This document shows positions 1 through 8,242 of a stretch of DNA of 64,000 nt, one piece after another. Origin of the DNA: Halalkalibacter krulwichiae (GTDB lineage Bacteria; Bacillota; Bacilli; Bacillales; Bacillaceae_D); assembly GCF_002109385.1 (NCBI RefSeq), contig NZ_CP020814.1:1883501-1947500 (forward strand), written 5' to 3'. The translations under genes were made by a program, and so were the position numbers. Position 1 is the stretch's first letter, and each line of letters begins with the position of its first letter. The notes under the pieces were generated by a model. It was not told the DNA's origin, made no database searches, and worked only from the letters and a program-made list of their open reading frames with translations.

Positions 1-1223
1 TTAAGCTTCCGTTCACTTTAATTGTCTTCTCATTGCTCATTTTGTACGTCACTTCAGCAAGTCCGATTGTTTTATGGAATGGCCTAAGAGAAATGAGTGC
101 TGTCGTTCCACTCATTGTTCTTGTGAGCTTAGTGAGTTGGATGATTGGTCATCGCCCTTATGTGATAGCGCTGATGACTAAAATGAACCGGTACATAACT
201 AGCTCAACTCGCTTTTTTACATTGGTGGCTGGTACGAGTCATATAATCTCTTCTTTTATGGCGGTTGGAGGGGTACCATTTGTTTATCAAATGTTTCGTA
301 ATACGAAGAGAGATTCAGTATCGCAAAATGCTTGGGACTTTACGATTAGTACGGCAATTATGCGTGGATTTACCCTAACGGTTCTTTGGGCAACCGTCCA
401 TCCTGCATTTGTCTATGCTGTTGCGGGAACAGATGCCCCGCTAATGGCTACAGTATTAAAAGGAATCGGTCTGACGGGCTTAGGGTTTATGACAGGAATA
501 CTCTTATTTCGTTTGCAAATGAAGAAAAACGATATTCCAGATACGGTTATGCCAAACTTACATTTCAAAGAGCAAGAACCTGAAAAAGGGCTAGTGGGAA
601 AGTTTTTCTTTTGGATATTCGTTCTAATGGGAGGGATTTTCTTATCGATTCAGTGGTTAAAACTTGATATTCTGCTTGCCGTCCCTGTTGTGATTATGAT
701 GGTTACGACTCTTTATTTTTTTGTGAACAAAGAAATGTCCACGTATAAGCAACGATTTAGAAAATTAATCACAATCGACTTTGAGAATAAGAAAAAAGAA
801 ATGGTTTTGATCTTATCGGCGGGCTTATTAGTAGGTACGTTAAAAGAAACCGGTTATGGTCACGTTTTATTTGCCTATTTCTTATCGGCGATTGATTTTG
901 TGAATATTAATATTCTAATCGGACTTACGCTTGTTGTAATCGTCTTAGGATTTTGTGGTTTTCCTCCCATTCCGGCTATGATTCTACTTTCGGGCATTTT
1001 AGTAGATATTCCAGGAGGGTATTCTACTGATGTCATTGCATTGTCCTTGTTGCTCGGTGTTTCTGTTACTTTAGTTACCGCGCCCGTTACGGTCCCACTT
1101 CTATTAATTAGTAGTCAAAATGGACGGAGCTTAGCTGAAAATGGGATTGGCTGGAATTTAGGGTTTGGAGTTCTCTTTCTACTCATTGGATTGGCTTACA
1201 TTCAATTGCTAACAATCTTTTAA
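1..1223 (+). CDS. Polytopic membrane protein, transporter-like (5' end outside window)
   Basis: The reading frame is open from base 3, so the gene starts upstream of the window and about 406 residues are seen. The protein is a chain of hydrophobic segments, roughly 10, separated by short basic or acidic loops, including a charged cytoplasmic-type loop at about residues 170-190 and another near 245-260. A Gly/Pro-rich stretch near residue 320 (GFCGFPPIPAMILLSG) and a Pro/Thr-rich one near 350 resemble the substrate-site hairpins of anion or organic-acid transporters, but I do not recognise the family with certainty. The next intact gene is 500 bp away, so it is probably the last gene of its unit. 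Transport is inferred from topology only. Confidence 0.6.
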   Translation, partial: KLPFTLIVFSLLILYVTSASPIVLWNGLREMSAVVPLIVLVSLVSWMIGHRPYVIALMTKMNRYITSSTRFFTLVAGTSHIISSFMAVGGVPFVYQMFRNTKRDSVSQNAWDFTISTAIMRGFTLTVLWATVHPAFVYAVAGTDAPLMATVLKGIGLTGLGFMTGILLFRLQMKKNDIPDTVMPNLHFKEQEPEKGLVGKFFFWIFVLMGGIFLSIQWLKLDILLAVPVVIMMVTTLYFFVNKEMSTYKQRFRKLITIDFENKKKEMVLILSAGLLVGTLKETGYGHVLFAYFLSAIDFVNINILIGLTLVVIVLGFCGFPPIPAMILLSGILVDIPGGYSTDVIALSLLLGVSVTLVTAPVTVPLLLISSQNGRSLAENGIGWNLGFGVLFLLIGLAYIQLLTIF

Positions 1224-1269
1224 AAGAGAGAGCGCTTTGATGTTTTTTCTATGATGGAAAGGAGAAAAA

Positions 1270-1512
1270 ACAAGAATAATTCGTTGTGAGGATTTAGTCA
1301 CTCGTAAAGTCTTTGACGCGATTCTGTAATTGGCAAACAAAGTGGTGGGTCTGGGAGAAGTCGTGTCATTATGATCGACCGGCCTAATTGAAGGTCTTTC
1401 TTTCGTATCTGTACATAAAGGTCATCCAGAAGAGCTCGCTCGTCCGCGGAGGTTCGAAATGGCTGCAGCGTTAAATCGATTATGGACCCTTGATTGTCGG
1501 TAGGGGTGAAGA
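1270..1512 (+). pseudogene. Decayed coding remnant with in-frame stops
   Basis: One frame reads as protein over about 80 codons (for example RCEDLVTRKVFDAIL, then VHKGHPEELARPRRFEMAAA) but is cut by TAA and TGA codons. An AAGGAG-type ribosome binding site lies just before ACA at 1270, where a start codon would be expected, so the original start may have been lost too. The residue pattern is not random (HKGHPEELARP, AAALNRL), which is why I call it a remnant rather than intergenic DNA. I could not identify the parent family. A terminator follows at 1531. Confidence 0.45.
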
Positions 1513-1530
1513 ATTTAAAATGTTTAGATC

Positions 1531-1557
1531 AAGCACCCGTTAAATGGGTGCTTTTTT
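1531..1557 (+). terminator. Rho-independent terminator
   Basis: The 8-bp stem AAGCACCC/GGGTGCTT has a 7-nt loop and is followed by a T run. It closes the transcript of the left-edge membrane gene and the decayed stretch. Confidence 0.85.
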
Positions 1558-1732
1558 ATTTTTATCTCTGTTGTTTATATTTTCTGCTAGTTCTATCGGT
1601 CATTAGCCCAAGAACAAGCAAACATAATTGAATACAATATCGTAATAGAAAGTTTAACATACTAAAAAAAGACAATGGCAACGATAAAAATTTATTCATT
1701 TAGGACATGTTTTCTAAAGGTTGGTGAGAGGG

Positions 1733-2062
1733 ATGGAAATTAATAATAAGAAGACATTAAGAGTTGGAGATTGGATCAAAGGAAAATCTAGAACTGGTGA
1801 ATTAATTCATGGCTACATTGATGGGATCGAGCTCTATAATACTCTTATTAGAGTATTAATCTTGAAAAGTGACAATAAGAATCTAGTTGGAAGGTATATG
1901 AAGTTAGACGAAAGAGAAGTGGAGGTACAATCCCCGATAACGAACTTCAATGAAGGGGAATTATTGAACTTAATTGACATGGCTCTTTCTACGAAGGACG
2001 AACGATGGTTTTATGAATTAGCTTCAAAACTCAATAAAATTAAAAGACTTTCTTCTATATGA
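1733..2062 (+). CDS. IDEAL-domain protein, function unknown
   Basis: This is a small protein of 109 residues. The N-terminal half (residues 1-65) is a beta-rich module beginning with LRVGDWIKG. The C-terminal part (about 70-105) has the pattern LLNLIDMALSTKDERWFYEL, which matches the short helical IDEAL domain common in Bacillaceae proteins of unknown function. The start is uncertain: ATG at 1733 is preceded by GAGAGG at very short spacing and AAAGG 13 nt upstream, while TTG 1721 or GTG 1724 would add four or three residues. It is monocistronic, with a long hairpin downstream at 2118. A regulatory or protein-interaction role is possible but cannot be shown from the sequence. Confidence 0.75.
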   Translation: MEINNKKTLRVGDWIKGKSRTGELIHGYIDGIELYNTLIRVLILKSDNKNLVGRYMKLDEREVEVQSPITNFNEGELLNLIDMALSTKDERWFYELASKLNKIKRLSSI

Positions 2063-2117
2063 ATAGAAGAGTGATTGAAGGGTCGGGAAAGGCTTGAGTT
2101 GTATAGTTGAACAGAAA

Positions 2118-2160
2118 GGGGATGATGTTTCCGTCAAGATAAACAATCTCAATCATCCCC
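2118..2160 (+). terminator. Hairpin downstream of IDEAL-domain gene
   Basis: GGGGATGAT pairs with ATCATCCCC around a 25-nt loop. The following T tract is weak, so termination is likely but not certain. Confidence 0.45.
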
Positions 2161-2288
2161 TAATCCAGCAAGTAAGGATTTGATTTCTTGCTTCAATGAA
2201 GTGTCTGAAAAATTAGTTTTCAAATGGGGAATATGTTGGTACGATTATCTATACAGCAACCAAAATAAATGCAATAGGAGGGTTAGTA

Positions 2289-3173
2289 TTGAGAACAGTT
2301 GCCTTTTATAAAGAGGACAAGCCGGTACTAGGTGTGAAAACAAGTGAAGGAATATTAGACGTTGAAATGGCAGCATGTAAGTACTCTGAGATTAAAGGAG
2401 TACCATTGTCTGTAACGGAATTGATTGCTTTTGGTGAGAAGGGCATAAAGGCGCTTGAAACATTAGTACAAAAAGCGTTAGCAAGTAAAGATGAATTAAT
2501 AAAAGAAAAGGATTTATCTTTTGCGCCATGTGTTCCTGATCCTGAGAAGATTATTTGTGTTGGATTAAATTATAAGAAACACGCCGATGAATGCAAGATG
2601 GACTATCCGCCTACTCCCATTTTGTTCAGTAAGTTTTCAAATGCTCTAAGTGGACACAATGCTTTTGTAACACTCCCGAGTAACGGAAGTGAATTTGATT
2701 ATGAAGCGGAGTTAGTGCTTGTGATCGGAAAGGAAGCAAAGGATGTAACAAAACAAGACGCACTTTCCTACTTATATGGGTATTGTAATGGTAATGATTT
2801 GTCCGTTCGTGATTTGCAATTTACAAGTTCCCAATGGTTGTTAGGCAAAACGACGGATGAGTTTTGTCCAATCGGACCGTATCTTGTAAGTAAGGATGAA
2901 GTAAGTGATCCAGATCAATTATCAATTAAACTTACTTTAAATGGCGAGCTTCGTCAGAATTCTAATACATCCGATATGATATTTAATTGCTCGGAAATTA
3001 TTAGTTACATATCGCAACATATGACACTTAAACCTGGTGATATCATCTTAACAGGTACTCCAGAAGGGGTTATCATGGGTGAACCGATTGATAGACGCGT
3101 TTGGTTGAAATCGGGTGATGAAGTAAAAGTTGAGATTGAAGGTTTAGGAGAACTGACGACAACTTTCAAATAA
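2289..3173 (+). CDS. Fumarylacetoacetate hydrolase family protein
   Basis: A 294-residue member of the FAH superfamily, whose members hydrolyse or isomerise beta-keto acids or decarboxylate oxaloacetate-like compounds with a divalent metal. The N-terminal domain spans residues 1-75. The catalytic FAH fold follows with the usual signatures: CVGLNYKKHADE (about 93), SKFSNALSGHN (about 112), the metal-binding acidic strand DYEAELVLVIGKEA (about 137), GNDLSVRDLQ (about 172) and ILTGTPEGV near 255. The start is TTG at 2289, chosen because AGGAGGG lies 6 nt upstream and no ATG fits. It stands alone, with a terminator just downstream and the tRNA array beyond. The exact substrate cannot be assigned; 2-hydroxyhepta-2,4-diene-1,7-dioate isomerase is a frequent label for this type. 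Confidence 0.9.
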   Translation: MRTVAFYKEDKPVLGVKTSEGILDVEMAACKYSEIKGVPLSVTELIAFGEKGIKALETLVQKALASKDELIKEKDLSFAPCVPDPEKIICVGLNYKKHADECKMDYPPTPILFSKFSNALSGHNAFVTLPSNGSEFDYEAELVLVIGKEAKDVTKQDALSYLYGYCNGNDLSVRDLQFTSSQWLLGKTTDEFCPIGPYLVSKDEVSDPDQLSIKLTLNGELRQNSNTSDMIFNCSEIISYISQHMTLKPGDIILTGTPEGVIMGEPIDRRVWLKSGDEVKVEIEGLGELTTTFK

Positions 3174-3182
3174 ATATTGTAC

Positions 3183-3213
3183 GAGATGTTAAGCTAAGCT
3201 TAATGTCTCTTTT
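3183..3213 (+). terminator. Terminator after FAH gene
   Basis: GAGATGTTAAGC pairs with GCTTAATGTCTC (two G-U pairs) around a 3-nt loop, followed by TTTT. Confidence 0.7.
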
Positions 3214-3369
3214 ATATGTAGATTTTATAGTGGAATGATTACAATCAGCTATATTTAGTAAAAAAGTTATGAGAAGATATTGATATGAAAAGCAGATTAT
3301 GATAGATTATTAATTCCGACGGGATAATTTCAGCTTAGATTTTTTTTGAAAAAAAACAAGAAAAAAATG

Positions 3370-3398
3370 TTGCGCAGAATTAAATCGTGTGATATAGT
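3370..3398 (+). promoter_or_regulatory. Sigma-A promoter of the tRNA-5S array
   Basis: TTGCGC and TATAGT are separated by exactly 17 nt and lie 24 bp before the first tRNA. A long A-rich tract sits immediately upstream of the -35 box, like the UP elements of stable-RNA promoters. Confidence 0.75.
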
Positions 3399-3421
3399 AT
3401 TAATTGTTGGTGAGGCGATAC

Positions 3422-3497
3422 GGGGCCTTAGCTCAGCTGGGAGAGCGCCTGCCTTGCACGCAGGAGGTCAGCGGTTCGATCCCGCTAGGCTCCACCA
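3422..3497 (+). tRNA. tRNA-Ala (TGC)
   Basis: This is the first gene of the array: 76 nt, complete cloverleaf, anticodon TGC, encoded CCA. Confidence 0.97.
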
Positions 3498-3503
3498 AAA
3501 TTT

Positions 3504-3580
3504 GGACCTTTAGCTCAGTTGGTTAGAGCAGTCGGCTCATAACCGATCGGTCGTAGGTTCGAGTCCTACAGGGTCCACCA
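3504..3580 (+). tRNA. tRNA with CAT anticodon, probably tRNA-Ile2 (or elongator Met)
   Basis: 77 nt with encoded CCA. The acceptor and T arms resemble the Bacillus tRNA-Ile whose CAT anticodon is modified to lysidine, and its place after Ala and before Ser/fMet matches B. subtilis trnB. The Ile2 identity is therefore by resemblance; elongator Met is the alternative. Confidence 0.9.
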
Positions 3581-3594
3581 ACGAAACGAAACGC

Positions 3595-3687
3595 GGAGGA
3601 ATACCCAAGTCCGGCTGAAGGGATCGGTCTTGAAAACCGACAGGCGGGTTAAACCGCGCGGGGGTTCGAATCCCTCTTCCTCCGCCA
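3595..3687 (+). tRNA. tRNA-Ser (TGA)
   Basis: 93 nt with the long variable arm of class II tRNAs, anticodon TGA, encoded CCA. Confidence 0.96.
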
Positions 3688-3815
3688 TTATTATTCTTAG
3701 GTTTATTTAAATCGTGAATAAGCAGCGAGTAACATCAACTCATGCGTTTGAAAGAAACACGAGAAGAGGAAGATGTCCACTTCAGTGAAAAACATCATCC
3801 ATTACTATATAACGA
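3688..3815 (+). other. Structured spacer A within tRNA array
   Basis: This 128-nt gap separates two tRNA clusters. It holds two hairpins: 3739-3763 (CTC..GTTT paired with AAAC..GAG) and 3772-3796 (GATGT/ACATC enclosing CACT/AGTG). It could be an RNase processing site or the trace of a deleted tRNA; no gene is visible. Confidence 0.4.
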
Positions 3816-3889
<74 letters not shown>

Positions 3890-3898
3890 TACCAAAAT

Positions 3899-3975
3899 GG
3901 TCCGGTAGTTCAGTTGGTTAGAATGCCTGCCTGTCACGCAGGAGGTCGCGGGTTCGAGTCCCGTCCGGACCGCCA
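3899..3975 (+). tRNA. tRNA-Asp (GTC)
   Basis: 77 nt, anticodon GTC, encoded CCA, 9 nt after tRNA-fMet. Confidence 0.97.
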
Positions 3976-3997
3976 TTATAACATGTATTAAATATGT

Positions 3998-4082
3998 GGA
4001 GGGGTAGCGAAGTGGCTAAACGCGGCGGACTGTAAATCCGCTCCCTCCGGGTTCGGCGGTTCGAATCCGTCCCCCTCCACCA
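3998..4082 (+). tRNA. tRNA-Tyr (GTA)
   Basis: 85 nt with an extended variable arm, anticodon GTA, encoded CCA. Confidence 0.96.
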
Positions 4083-4089
4083 TTTATAT

Positions 4090-4163
4090 AGGGGCATAGT
4101 TTAACGGTAGAACAGAGGTCTCCAAAACCTCCGGTGTGGGTTCGATTCCTACTGCCCCTGCCA
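4090..4163 (+). tRNA. tRNA-Trp (CCA)
   Basis: 74 nt, anticodon CCA in the loop CTCCAAA, encoded 3' CCA. Confidence 0.97.
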
Positions 4164-4186
4164 ATAATTTCATAAAAGTATACTAT

Positions 4187-4263
4187 GGCGGTTGTGGCGA
4201 AGTGGTTAACGCACCGGATTGTGGTTCCGGCATTCGTGGGTTCGATTCCCATCAGCCGCCCCA
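4187..4263 (+). tRNA. tRNA-His (GTG)
   Basis: 77 nt including the extra G-1 pairing with C73 that is typical of tRNA-His; anticodon GTG, encoded CCA. Confidence 0.96.
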
Positions 4264-4271
4264 TTAAGTAT

Positions 4272-4346
4272 TGGGCTATCGCCAAGCGGTAAGGCAACGG
4301 ATTTTGATTCCGTCATGCGGAGGTTCGAATCCTCCTAGCCCAGCCA
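4272..4346 (+). tRNA. tRNA-Gln (TTG)
   Basis: 75 nt starting with the weak U1-A72 pair usual for tRNA-Gln; anticodon TTG, encoded CCA. Confidence 0.97.
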
Positions 4347-4348
4347 AT

Positions 4349-4420
4349 GCGGAAGTAGTTCAGTGGTAGAACACCACCTTGCCAAGGTGGGGGTCGCGAG
4401 TTCGAATCTCGTCTTCCGCT
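4349..4420 (+). tRNA. tRNA-Gly (GCC), CCA not encoded
   Basis: Anticodon GCC. The discriminator T is followed by CTT, so CCA is not encoded. Only 2 nt separate it from tRNA-Gln. Confidence 0.95.
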
Positions 4421-4430
4421 CTTAAATAAT

Positions 4431-4504
4431 GGCGGTATAGCCAAGTGGTAAGGCACGGGTCTGCAAAACCTTTATCCCCGGTTCAAATCCGGGTACCGCC
4501 TCCA
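4431..4504 (+). tRNA. tRNA-Cys (GCA)
   Basis: 74 nt, anticodon GCA, encoded CCA. Confidence 0.96.
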
Positions 4505-4523
4505 TATTATTCGTTTCTACCAT

Positions 4524-4612
4524 GCCGGGGTGGTGGAATTGGCAGACACACAGGACTTAAAATCCTGCGGTAGGTGACTACCGTGCCGGTTCAAGTCCGG
4601 CCCTCGGCACCA
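4524..4612 (+). tRNA. tRNA-Leu (TAA)
   Basis: 89 nt class II tRNA with a long variable arm, anticodon TAA, encoded CCA. Confidence 0.96.
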
Positions 4613-4621
4613 TATTTATAA

Positions 4622-4695
4622 GCGCCCTTAGCTCAGCTGGATAGAGTGTTTGACTACGAATCAAAAGGTCGGGAGTTCGAATCTCTCAGGGCGCG
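4622..4695 (+). tRNA. tRNA-Arg (ACG), CCA changed to CCT
   Basis: Anticodon ACG, to be edited to ICG. The discriminator G is followed by CCT, one base away from an encoded CCA. Confidence 0.95.
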
Positions 4696-4701
4696 CCTTT
4701 A

Positions 4702-4778
4702 CGGGAAGTGGCTCAGCTTGGTAGAGCACCTGGTTTGGGACCAGGGGGTCGCAGGTTCAAATCCTGTCTTCCCGACCA
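4702..4778 (+). tRNA. tRNA-Pro (TGG)
   Basis: 77 nt, anticodon TGG, encoded CCA. Confidence 0.97.
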
Positions 4779-4792
4779 TGACATTTTAATAT

Positions 4793-4866
4793 GCGGGTGT
4801 AGTTTAGTGGTAAAACCTCAGCCTTCCAAGCTGATGTCGTGAGTTCGATTCTCATCACCCGCTCCA
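4793..4866 (+). tRNA. tRNA-Gly (TCC)
   Basis: 74 nt, anticodon TCC, encoded CCA. This is the second Gly isoacceptor of the array. Confidence 0.97.
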
Positions 4867-4877
4867 ATATTGAATAT

Positions 4878-4954
<77 letters not shown>

Positions 4955-4980
4955 TATTCACATTAGAATTGTGATTACTA

Positions 4981-5071
4981 GGAGAAGTACTCAAGTGGCT
5001 GAAGAGGCGCCCCTGCTAAGGGTGTAGGTCGTTTACGCGGCGCGAGGGTTCAAATCCCTCCTTCTCCGCCA
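4981..5071 (+). tRNA. tRNA-Ser (GCT)
   Basis: 91 nt with a long variable arm, anticodon GCT, encoded CCA. Confidence 0.96.
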
Positions 5072-5091
5072 TAGACAAGACAAGCTACTAT

Positions 5092-5166
5092 GGCCCGTTG
5101 GTCAAGCGGTTAAGACACCGCCCTTTCACGGCGGTAACACGGGTTCGAATCCCGTACGGGTCACCA
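5092..5166 (+). tRNA. tRNA-Glu (TTC)
   Basis: 75 nt, anticodon TTC, encoded CCA. Confidence 0.97.
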
Positions 5167-5175
5167 TAAAATGTT

Positions 5176-5251
5176 GGAGGATTAGCTCAGCTGGGAGAGC
5201 ACCTGCCTTACAAGCAGGGGGTCGGCGGTTCGATCCCGTCATCCTCCACCA
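5176..5251 (+). tRNA. tRNA-Val (TAC)
   Basis: 76 nt, anticodon TAC, encoded CCA. Confidence 0.97.
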
Positions 5252-5255
5252 TTAT

Positions 5256-5331
<76 letters not shown>

Positions 5332-5463
5332 CTTATTTAAGACCTTTGAGTTGTTCCGACACAGCAGTCTACGAAGCTTAGACTAGAAGAGGAAGGAACA
5401 GGGGAGACGACAGAGCGCAACATCGTCCGTAAGCTACATGAAATACTTCATTGTATATTCTAC
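5332..5463 (+). other. Structured spacer B within tRNA array
   Basis: This 132-nt gap lies between tRNA-Thr and tRNA-Lys. TGTTCC/GGAACA (5352-5400) encloses AGTCTA/TAGACT (5366-5384), and a GACGAC/CGTC pairing and an ATGAA/TTCAT hairpin follow. No gene is visible; a processing signal or small RNA is possible. Confidence 0.4.
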
Positions 5464-5539
5464 GAGCCATTAGCTCAGTTGGTAGAGCATCTGACTTTTA
5501 ATCAGAGGGTCGAAGGTTCGAGTCCTTCATGGCTCACCA
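5464..5539 (+). tRNA. tRNA-Lys (TTT)
   Basis: 76 nt, anticodon TTT, encoded CCA. Confidence 0.97.
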
Positions 5540-5555
5540 TTTTAATATTATATTT

Positions 5556-5640
5556 GCGGGTGTGGCGGAATTGGCAGACGCGCTAGACTTAGGATCTAGT
5601 GTCTTATGACGTGGGGGTTCGACTCCCTTCACCCGCACCA
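5556..5640 (+). tRNA. tRNA-Leu (TAG)
   Basis: 85 nt class II tRNA, anticodon TAG, encoded CCA. It is the last tRNA of the array. Confidence 0.97.
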
Positions 5641-5673
5641 TTAATATTTAATGAGTGATAATAAATTTGATAG

Positions 5674-5790
5674 GTCTGGTGGCAATAGCAAAGAGGTCAC
5701 ACCCGTTCCCATGCCGAACACGGTCGTTAAGCTCTTTTGCGCCGATGGTAGTTGGGGGCTTCCCCCTGTGAGAGTAGGACGTTGCCAGGC
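5674..5790 (+). rRNA. rrf: 5S ribosomal RNA
   Basis: The 117-nt sequence carries the Bacillus 5S core, with GAGGTCACACCCGTTCCCAT and ATGCCGAACACGG, the loop-E region TAAGCTC and CGATGGTAGT, and the GGGGG/CCCCC helix IV. The ends TCTGGTGGC and GTTGCCAGG pair as helix I. It follows 22 tRNAs instead of a 23S gene and is closed by a strong terminator, so it is an orphan 5S or the end of a rearranged rrn operon. Confidence 0.95.
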
Positions 5791-5792
5791 AG

Positions 5793-5823
5793 AAAAAAGA
5801 CAATCCAATGGATTGTCTTTTTT
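5793..5823 (+). terminator. Bidirectional terminator, 5S / lysR
   Basis: AAAAAAGACAATCC pairs with GGATTGTCTTTTTT around AAT. A T tract lies on both strands, and the stop codon of the minus-strand lysR gene lies in the tract. Confidence 0.92.
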
Positions 5824-6757
5824 AATATGTAGAATCTTTTAAATTCGTCTGATCTATCGGAAAATATTCCATGAATCTTCTTGATGCCTGGGAGAGATAA
5901 CGGTCTTTTAACCAGATAAGTGCGGAGGGCCTAGCCATAATCGTTGGATTTATAATTTCCTTAAAAAAAAGTTCGGTGTTTGGAATTAGATTGATTGCTG
6001 ATTTTGGGACAATTGTAATTCCAATATCATGATTTGCCCAAATTAATAATGTCATTATATCACTGCTTTCGCAGATGATTTTAGGTTCAAATCCGTTTTT
6101 TAAGCAAGCATCTTTAAGAATATCAACTGTATAAATATCTTGGTTATACATAGAAGTTCCTTTTTGCCTACGTAATAGCATTAACGGTTTTTCTTTTAGT
6201 TCCGATAATTCAATTGTATTTGGATTATTTCCGATAATTCTATTAGGATTCATTGCTACAACTAACGGTTCATCGGGTAAATGAATCATATTAAAAATAC
6301 TCGAATCAATAGGGAACCGAACGATTCCTAATTCAATAATTCGATTTTCTAACAGCTCCATGATCCTAATAGGATCTCCTTCCCAAACTTGAAATTGAAC
6401 TTCTGCATATTGTTGTTGAAAGTTACGAATTCTCTCTGGTAGTAATTTGGCTCCAAGTGAAGCAATAGTGCCAATTGAGAGTGTACCTTTCGTCCCTTCT
6501 GACAATTCTTTCATTTCCTCTAAAGTACCAGACATTAACTCTAATATTTGCTTGGCACGATTATAAAGTAGTTTTCCTTCGTCTGTAATAATTAATTTTC
6601 TTGTATGTCTTTCAAACAACGTTACACCTAATTCACTCTCTAATAATTTTAATTGTTGACTGAGTGGAGGTTGAGCCATATGCAATCGCTTAGCTGCTCG
6701 TGAAATTTTTCCTTCCTCTACTATCGTAGTGAAATATCGTAGGTGTCGAATATTCAT
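5822..6757 (-). CDS. LysR-family transcriptional regulator, probable regulator of the tct operon
   Basis: This is a 311-residue LysR-type protein. The N-terminal winged helix-turn-helix (residues 1-60) contains the typical MNIRHLRYF start, AAKRLHMAQPPLSQQLKLLE and LFERHTRKL. Residues 90-305 form the effector-binding domain. The start at 6757 was chosen over the ATG three codons upstream because AGGAAAGG then lies 9 nt away. It is divergent from the tctC-tctA-tctB operon, the classical arrangement in which a LysR protein senses the transported acid and activates the divergent genes. The effector is unknown. It ends in the terminator shared with the 5S gene. Confidence 0.92.
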   Translation of the reverse strand: MNIRHLRYFTTIVEEGKISRAAKRLHMAQPPLSQQLKLLESELGVTLFERHTRKLIITDEGKLLYNRAKQILELMSGTLEEMKELSEGTKGTLSIGTIASLGAKLLPERIRNFQQQYAEVQFQVWEGDPIRIMELLENRIIELGIVRFPIDSSIFNMIHLPDEPLVVAMNPNRIIGNNPNTIELSELKEKPLMLLRRQKGTSMYNQDIYTVDILKDACLKNGFEPKIICESSDIMTLLIWANHDIGITIVPKSAINLIPNTELFFKEIINPTIMARPSALIWLKDRYLSQASRRFMEYFPIDQTNLKDSTY

Positions 6758-7087
6758 ATAGAACATCCTTTCCTATGTCGGTTTAAGAGATTTCATGTTG
6801 AAGTCCGACGATTCTTATTCTTTACACAATACCTAACTATTAATTCATATCATAAATATATAAATATGGAATGTAAAGTGTATTTTTCAGAAAATTATAA
6901 ATGTGGTATCTTAGTAACATATTCATAGTGGTAATCTTTTGAAAGGAGTGTAGTGAATCGTTTTTGATAGTTTAGATGAGACTTTTGTAAACGTTTTCTA
7001 AGATCTATTGTTAGATATTTTGTCCAATTCATGAGGAGTGCAATGATTTTTATGTATCTTAACCTAAGTAGAAAAGGTGGAATGAAG
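6758..7087. promoter_or_regulatory. lysR / tctC divergent intergenic region
   Basis: About 330 bp without a gene, very AT-rich around 6840-6870, holding the divergent promoters of lysR and tctC. Only the cre site at 6985 is recognisable; I could not define a LysR T-N11-A box with confidence. Confidence 0.5.
6985..6999 (+). promoter_or_regulatory. CcpA cre site upstream of tctC
   Basis: The 15-mer TTGTAAACGTTTTCT fits the Bacillus cre consensus WTGNAANCGNWNNCW at every position. It lies about 90-100 bp before the tctC start, so catabolite control of the transporter operon is likely. Confidence 0.7.
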
Positions 7088-8101
7088 ATGAAACAAATAT
7101 CATTAAGTGTGAAGCTAACCCTCTTATTATTTTTATTCGTATTAGTAGGGTGTAATCAAAGTACTCAAGAGACGACTGGTGCAGAAGCAAAAGCCGAGAC
7201 AACAAGTGAGCAATCTGATTTCCCGAAAAAACCGATAAATTGGGTCGTTCCTTTTGGACCAGGTTCAGTGACCGATCTAAGTACGCGATTAATAGCTGAA
7301 GAAATGTCGAAAAAATTAGGTGTACCGATCGTAGTAGACAATTTACCAGGTGGAGCAACTGTGCTTGGTCATGTGAAAGTTGCTCAGTCAAAAGCAGATG
7401 GGTATACAGTTGGTACAGGAGCATTGGCAGTAGAAATCACATTAGCTCAAACGGAAGCAGCTATTTCAGGGTTGGAAGATCTAGATGTACTAGCACAAAT
7501 GGGAGAATATATTAATGCAATTAGTGTAAGTGCTGATAGTGAATGGAAAACATTAGAGGAATTAGGTAATTGGGCGGCTGAAAATCAAGGTGAGCTTGTT
7601 GTTACACCATCTGGAACAGGGGGAATTACTCATCTTTGGTGGGATTTAGTAGCTGAACATTTTGGAGCAGAAGACTATGGTTTATTAAGTGCTACAGGTG
7701 GAAATGATGCAATGTTACGCCTGTTATCTGGTGATTCAGATGTCGTTGTTACACCATTAAATGATGCAAAGGAACATGTTGAGGCTGGAAATGTACGTAT
7801 CCTCGCTCTCACAACATCAGATAGAGTGGAACAGGTTGAAGACATACCGACAATCAGTGAATTTGGTGTAGAGAATTCATTAATCCATAACTATTTATTC
7901 ATTGCACCAAATGGTCTACCAGAAGATGTAAGGGAAATCTTGTTATCAACTCTTGAAGGAGTTCTAGCAGATACAGAAGTGAAAAGCAAGCTTGAACAGT
8001 TAATGATGAACAATGTCTTTTTGAAAGAAGAAGAGTTAAAGAAGCAAAATGAAAAAGGGAAAGAAACTATTGAAACGATTATGGAAGATAGAACAGAGTA
8101 A
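7088..8101 (+). CDS. tctC: Tripartite tricarboxylate transporter substrate-binding lipoprotein (TctC family)
   Basis: An extracytoplasmic binding protein anchored by lipid. Residues 1-20 are a signal peptide ending in the lipobox LVGC, followed by a Thr/Glu-rich linker. The mature part begins with the Bug/TctC signature FPKKPINWVVPFGPGS and goes on with VVDNLPGGATVLGHVKVA, the usual ligand-binding loops. It should capture a carboxylate and deliver it to TctAB. ATG 7088 has GGTGG 7 nt upstream and gives a compact signal peptide; ATG 7082 or 7043 are possible alternatives. It is the first gene of tctC-tctA-tctB. The ligand cannot be told from sequence. Confidence 0.92.
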   Translation: MKQISLSVKLTLLLFLFVLVGCNQSTQETTGAEAKAETTSEQSDFPKKPINWVVPFGPGSVTDLSTRLIAEEMSKKLGVPIVVDNLPGGATVLGHVKVAQSKADGYTVGTGALAVEITLAQTEAAISGLEDLDVLAQMGEYINAISVSADSEWKTLEELGNWAAENQGELVVTPSGTGGITHLWWDLVAEHFGAEDYGLLSATGGNDAMLRLLSGDSDVVVTPLNDAKEHVEAGNVRILALTTSDRVEQVEDIPTISEFGVENSLIHNYLFIAPNGLPEDVREILLSTLEGVLADTEVKSKLEQLMMNNVFLKEEELKKQNEKGKETIETIMEDRTE

Positions 8102-8242
8102 GGATACTAAGTTGAGCCATTTTCTAGCAGTGTTTAGGCAAGCGATAAATAATGAAACGTTAAATATGTGAGTAGAAGTTGACTGGATTTTCTTGTTGAT
8201 TAGAGATTCAGTCTTCTGATTTTCTAGAGAGGAGTAGCTCCT

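Noticed and set aside
5651..5842. 63-codon plus-strand ORF
   Set aside because: It runs through the 5S rRNA gene and its terminator.
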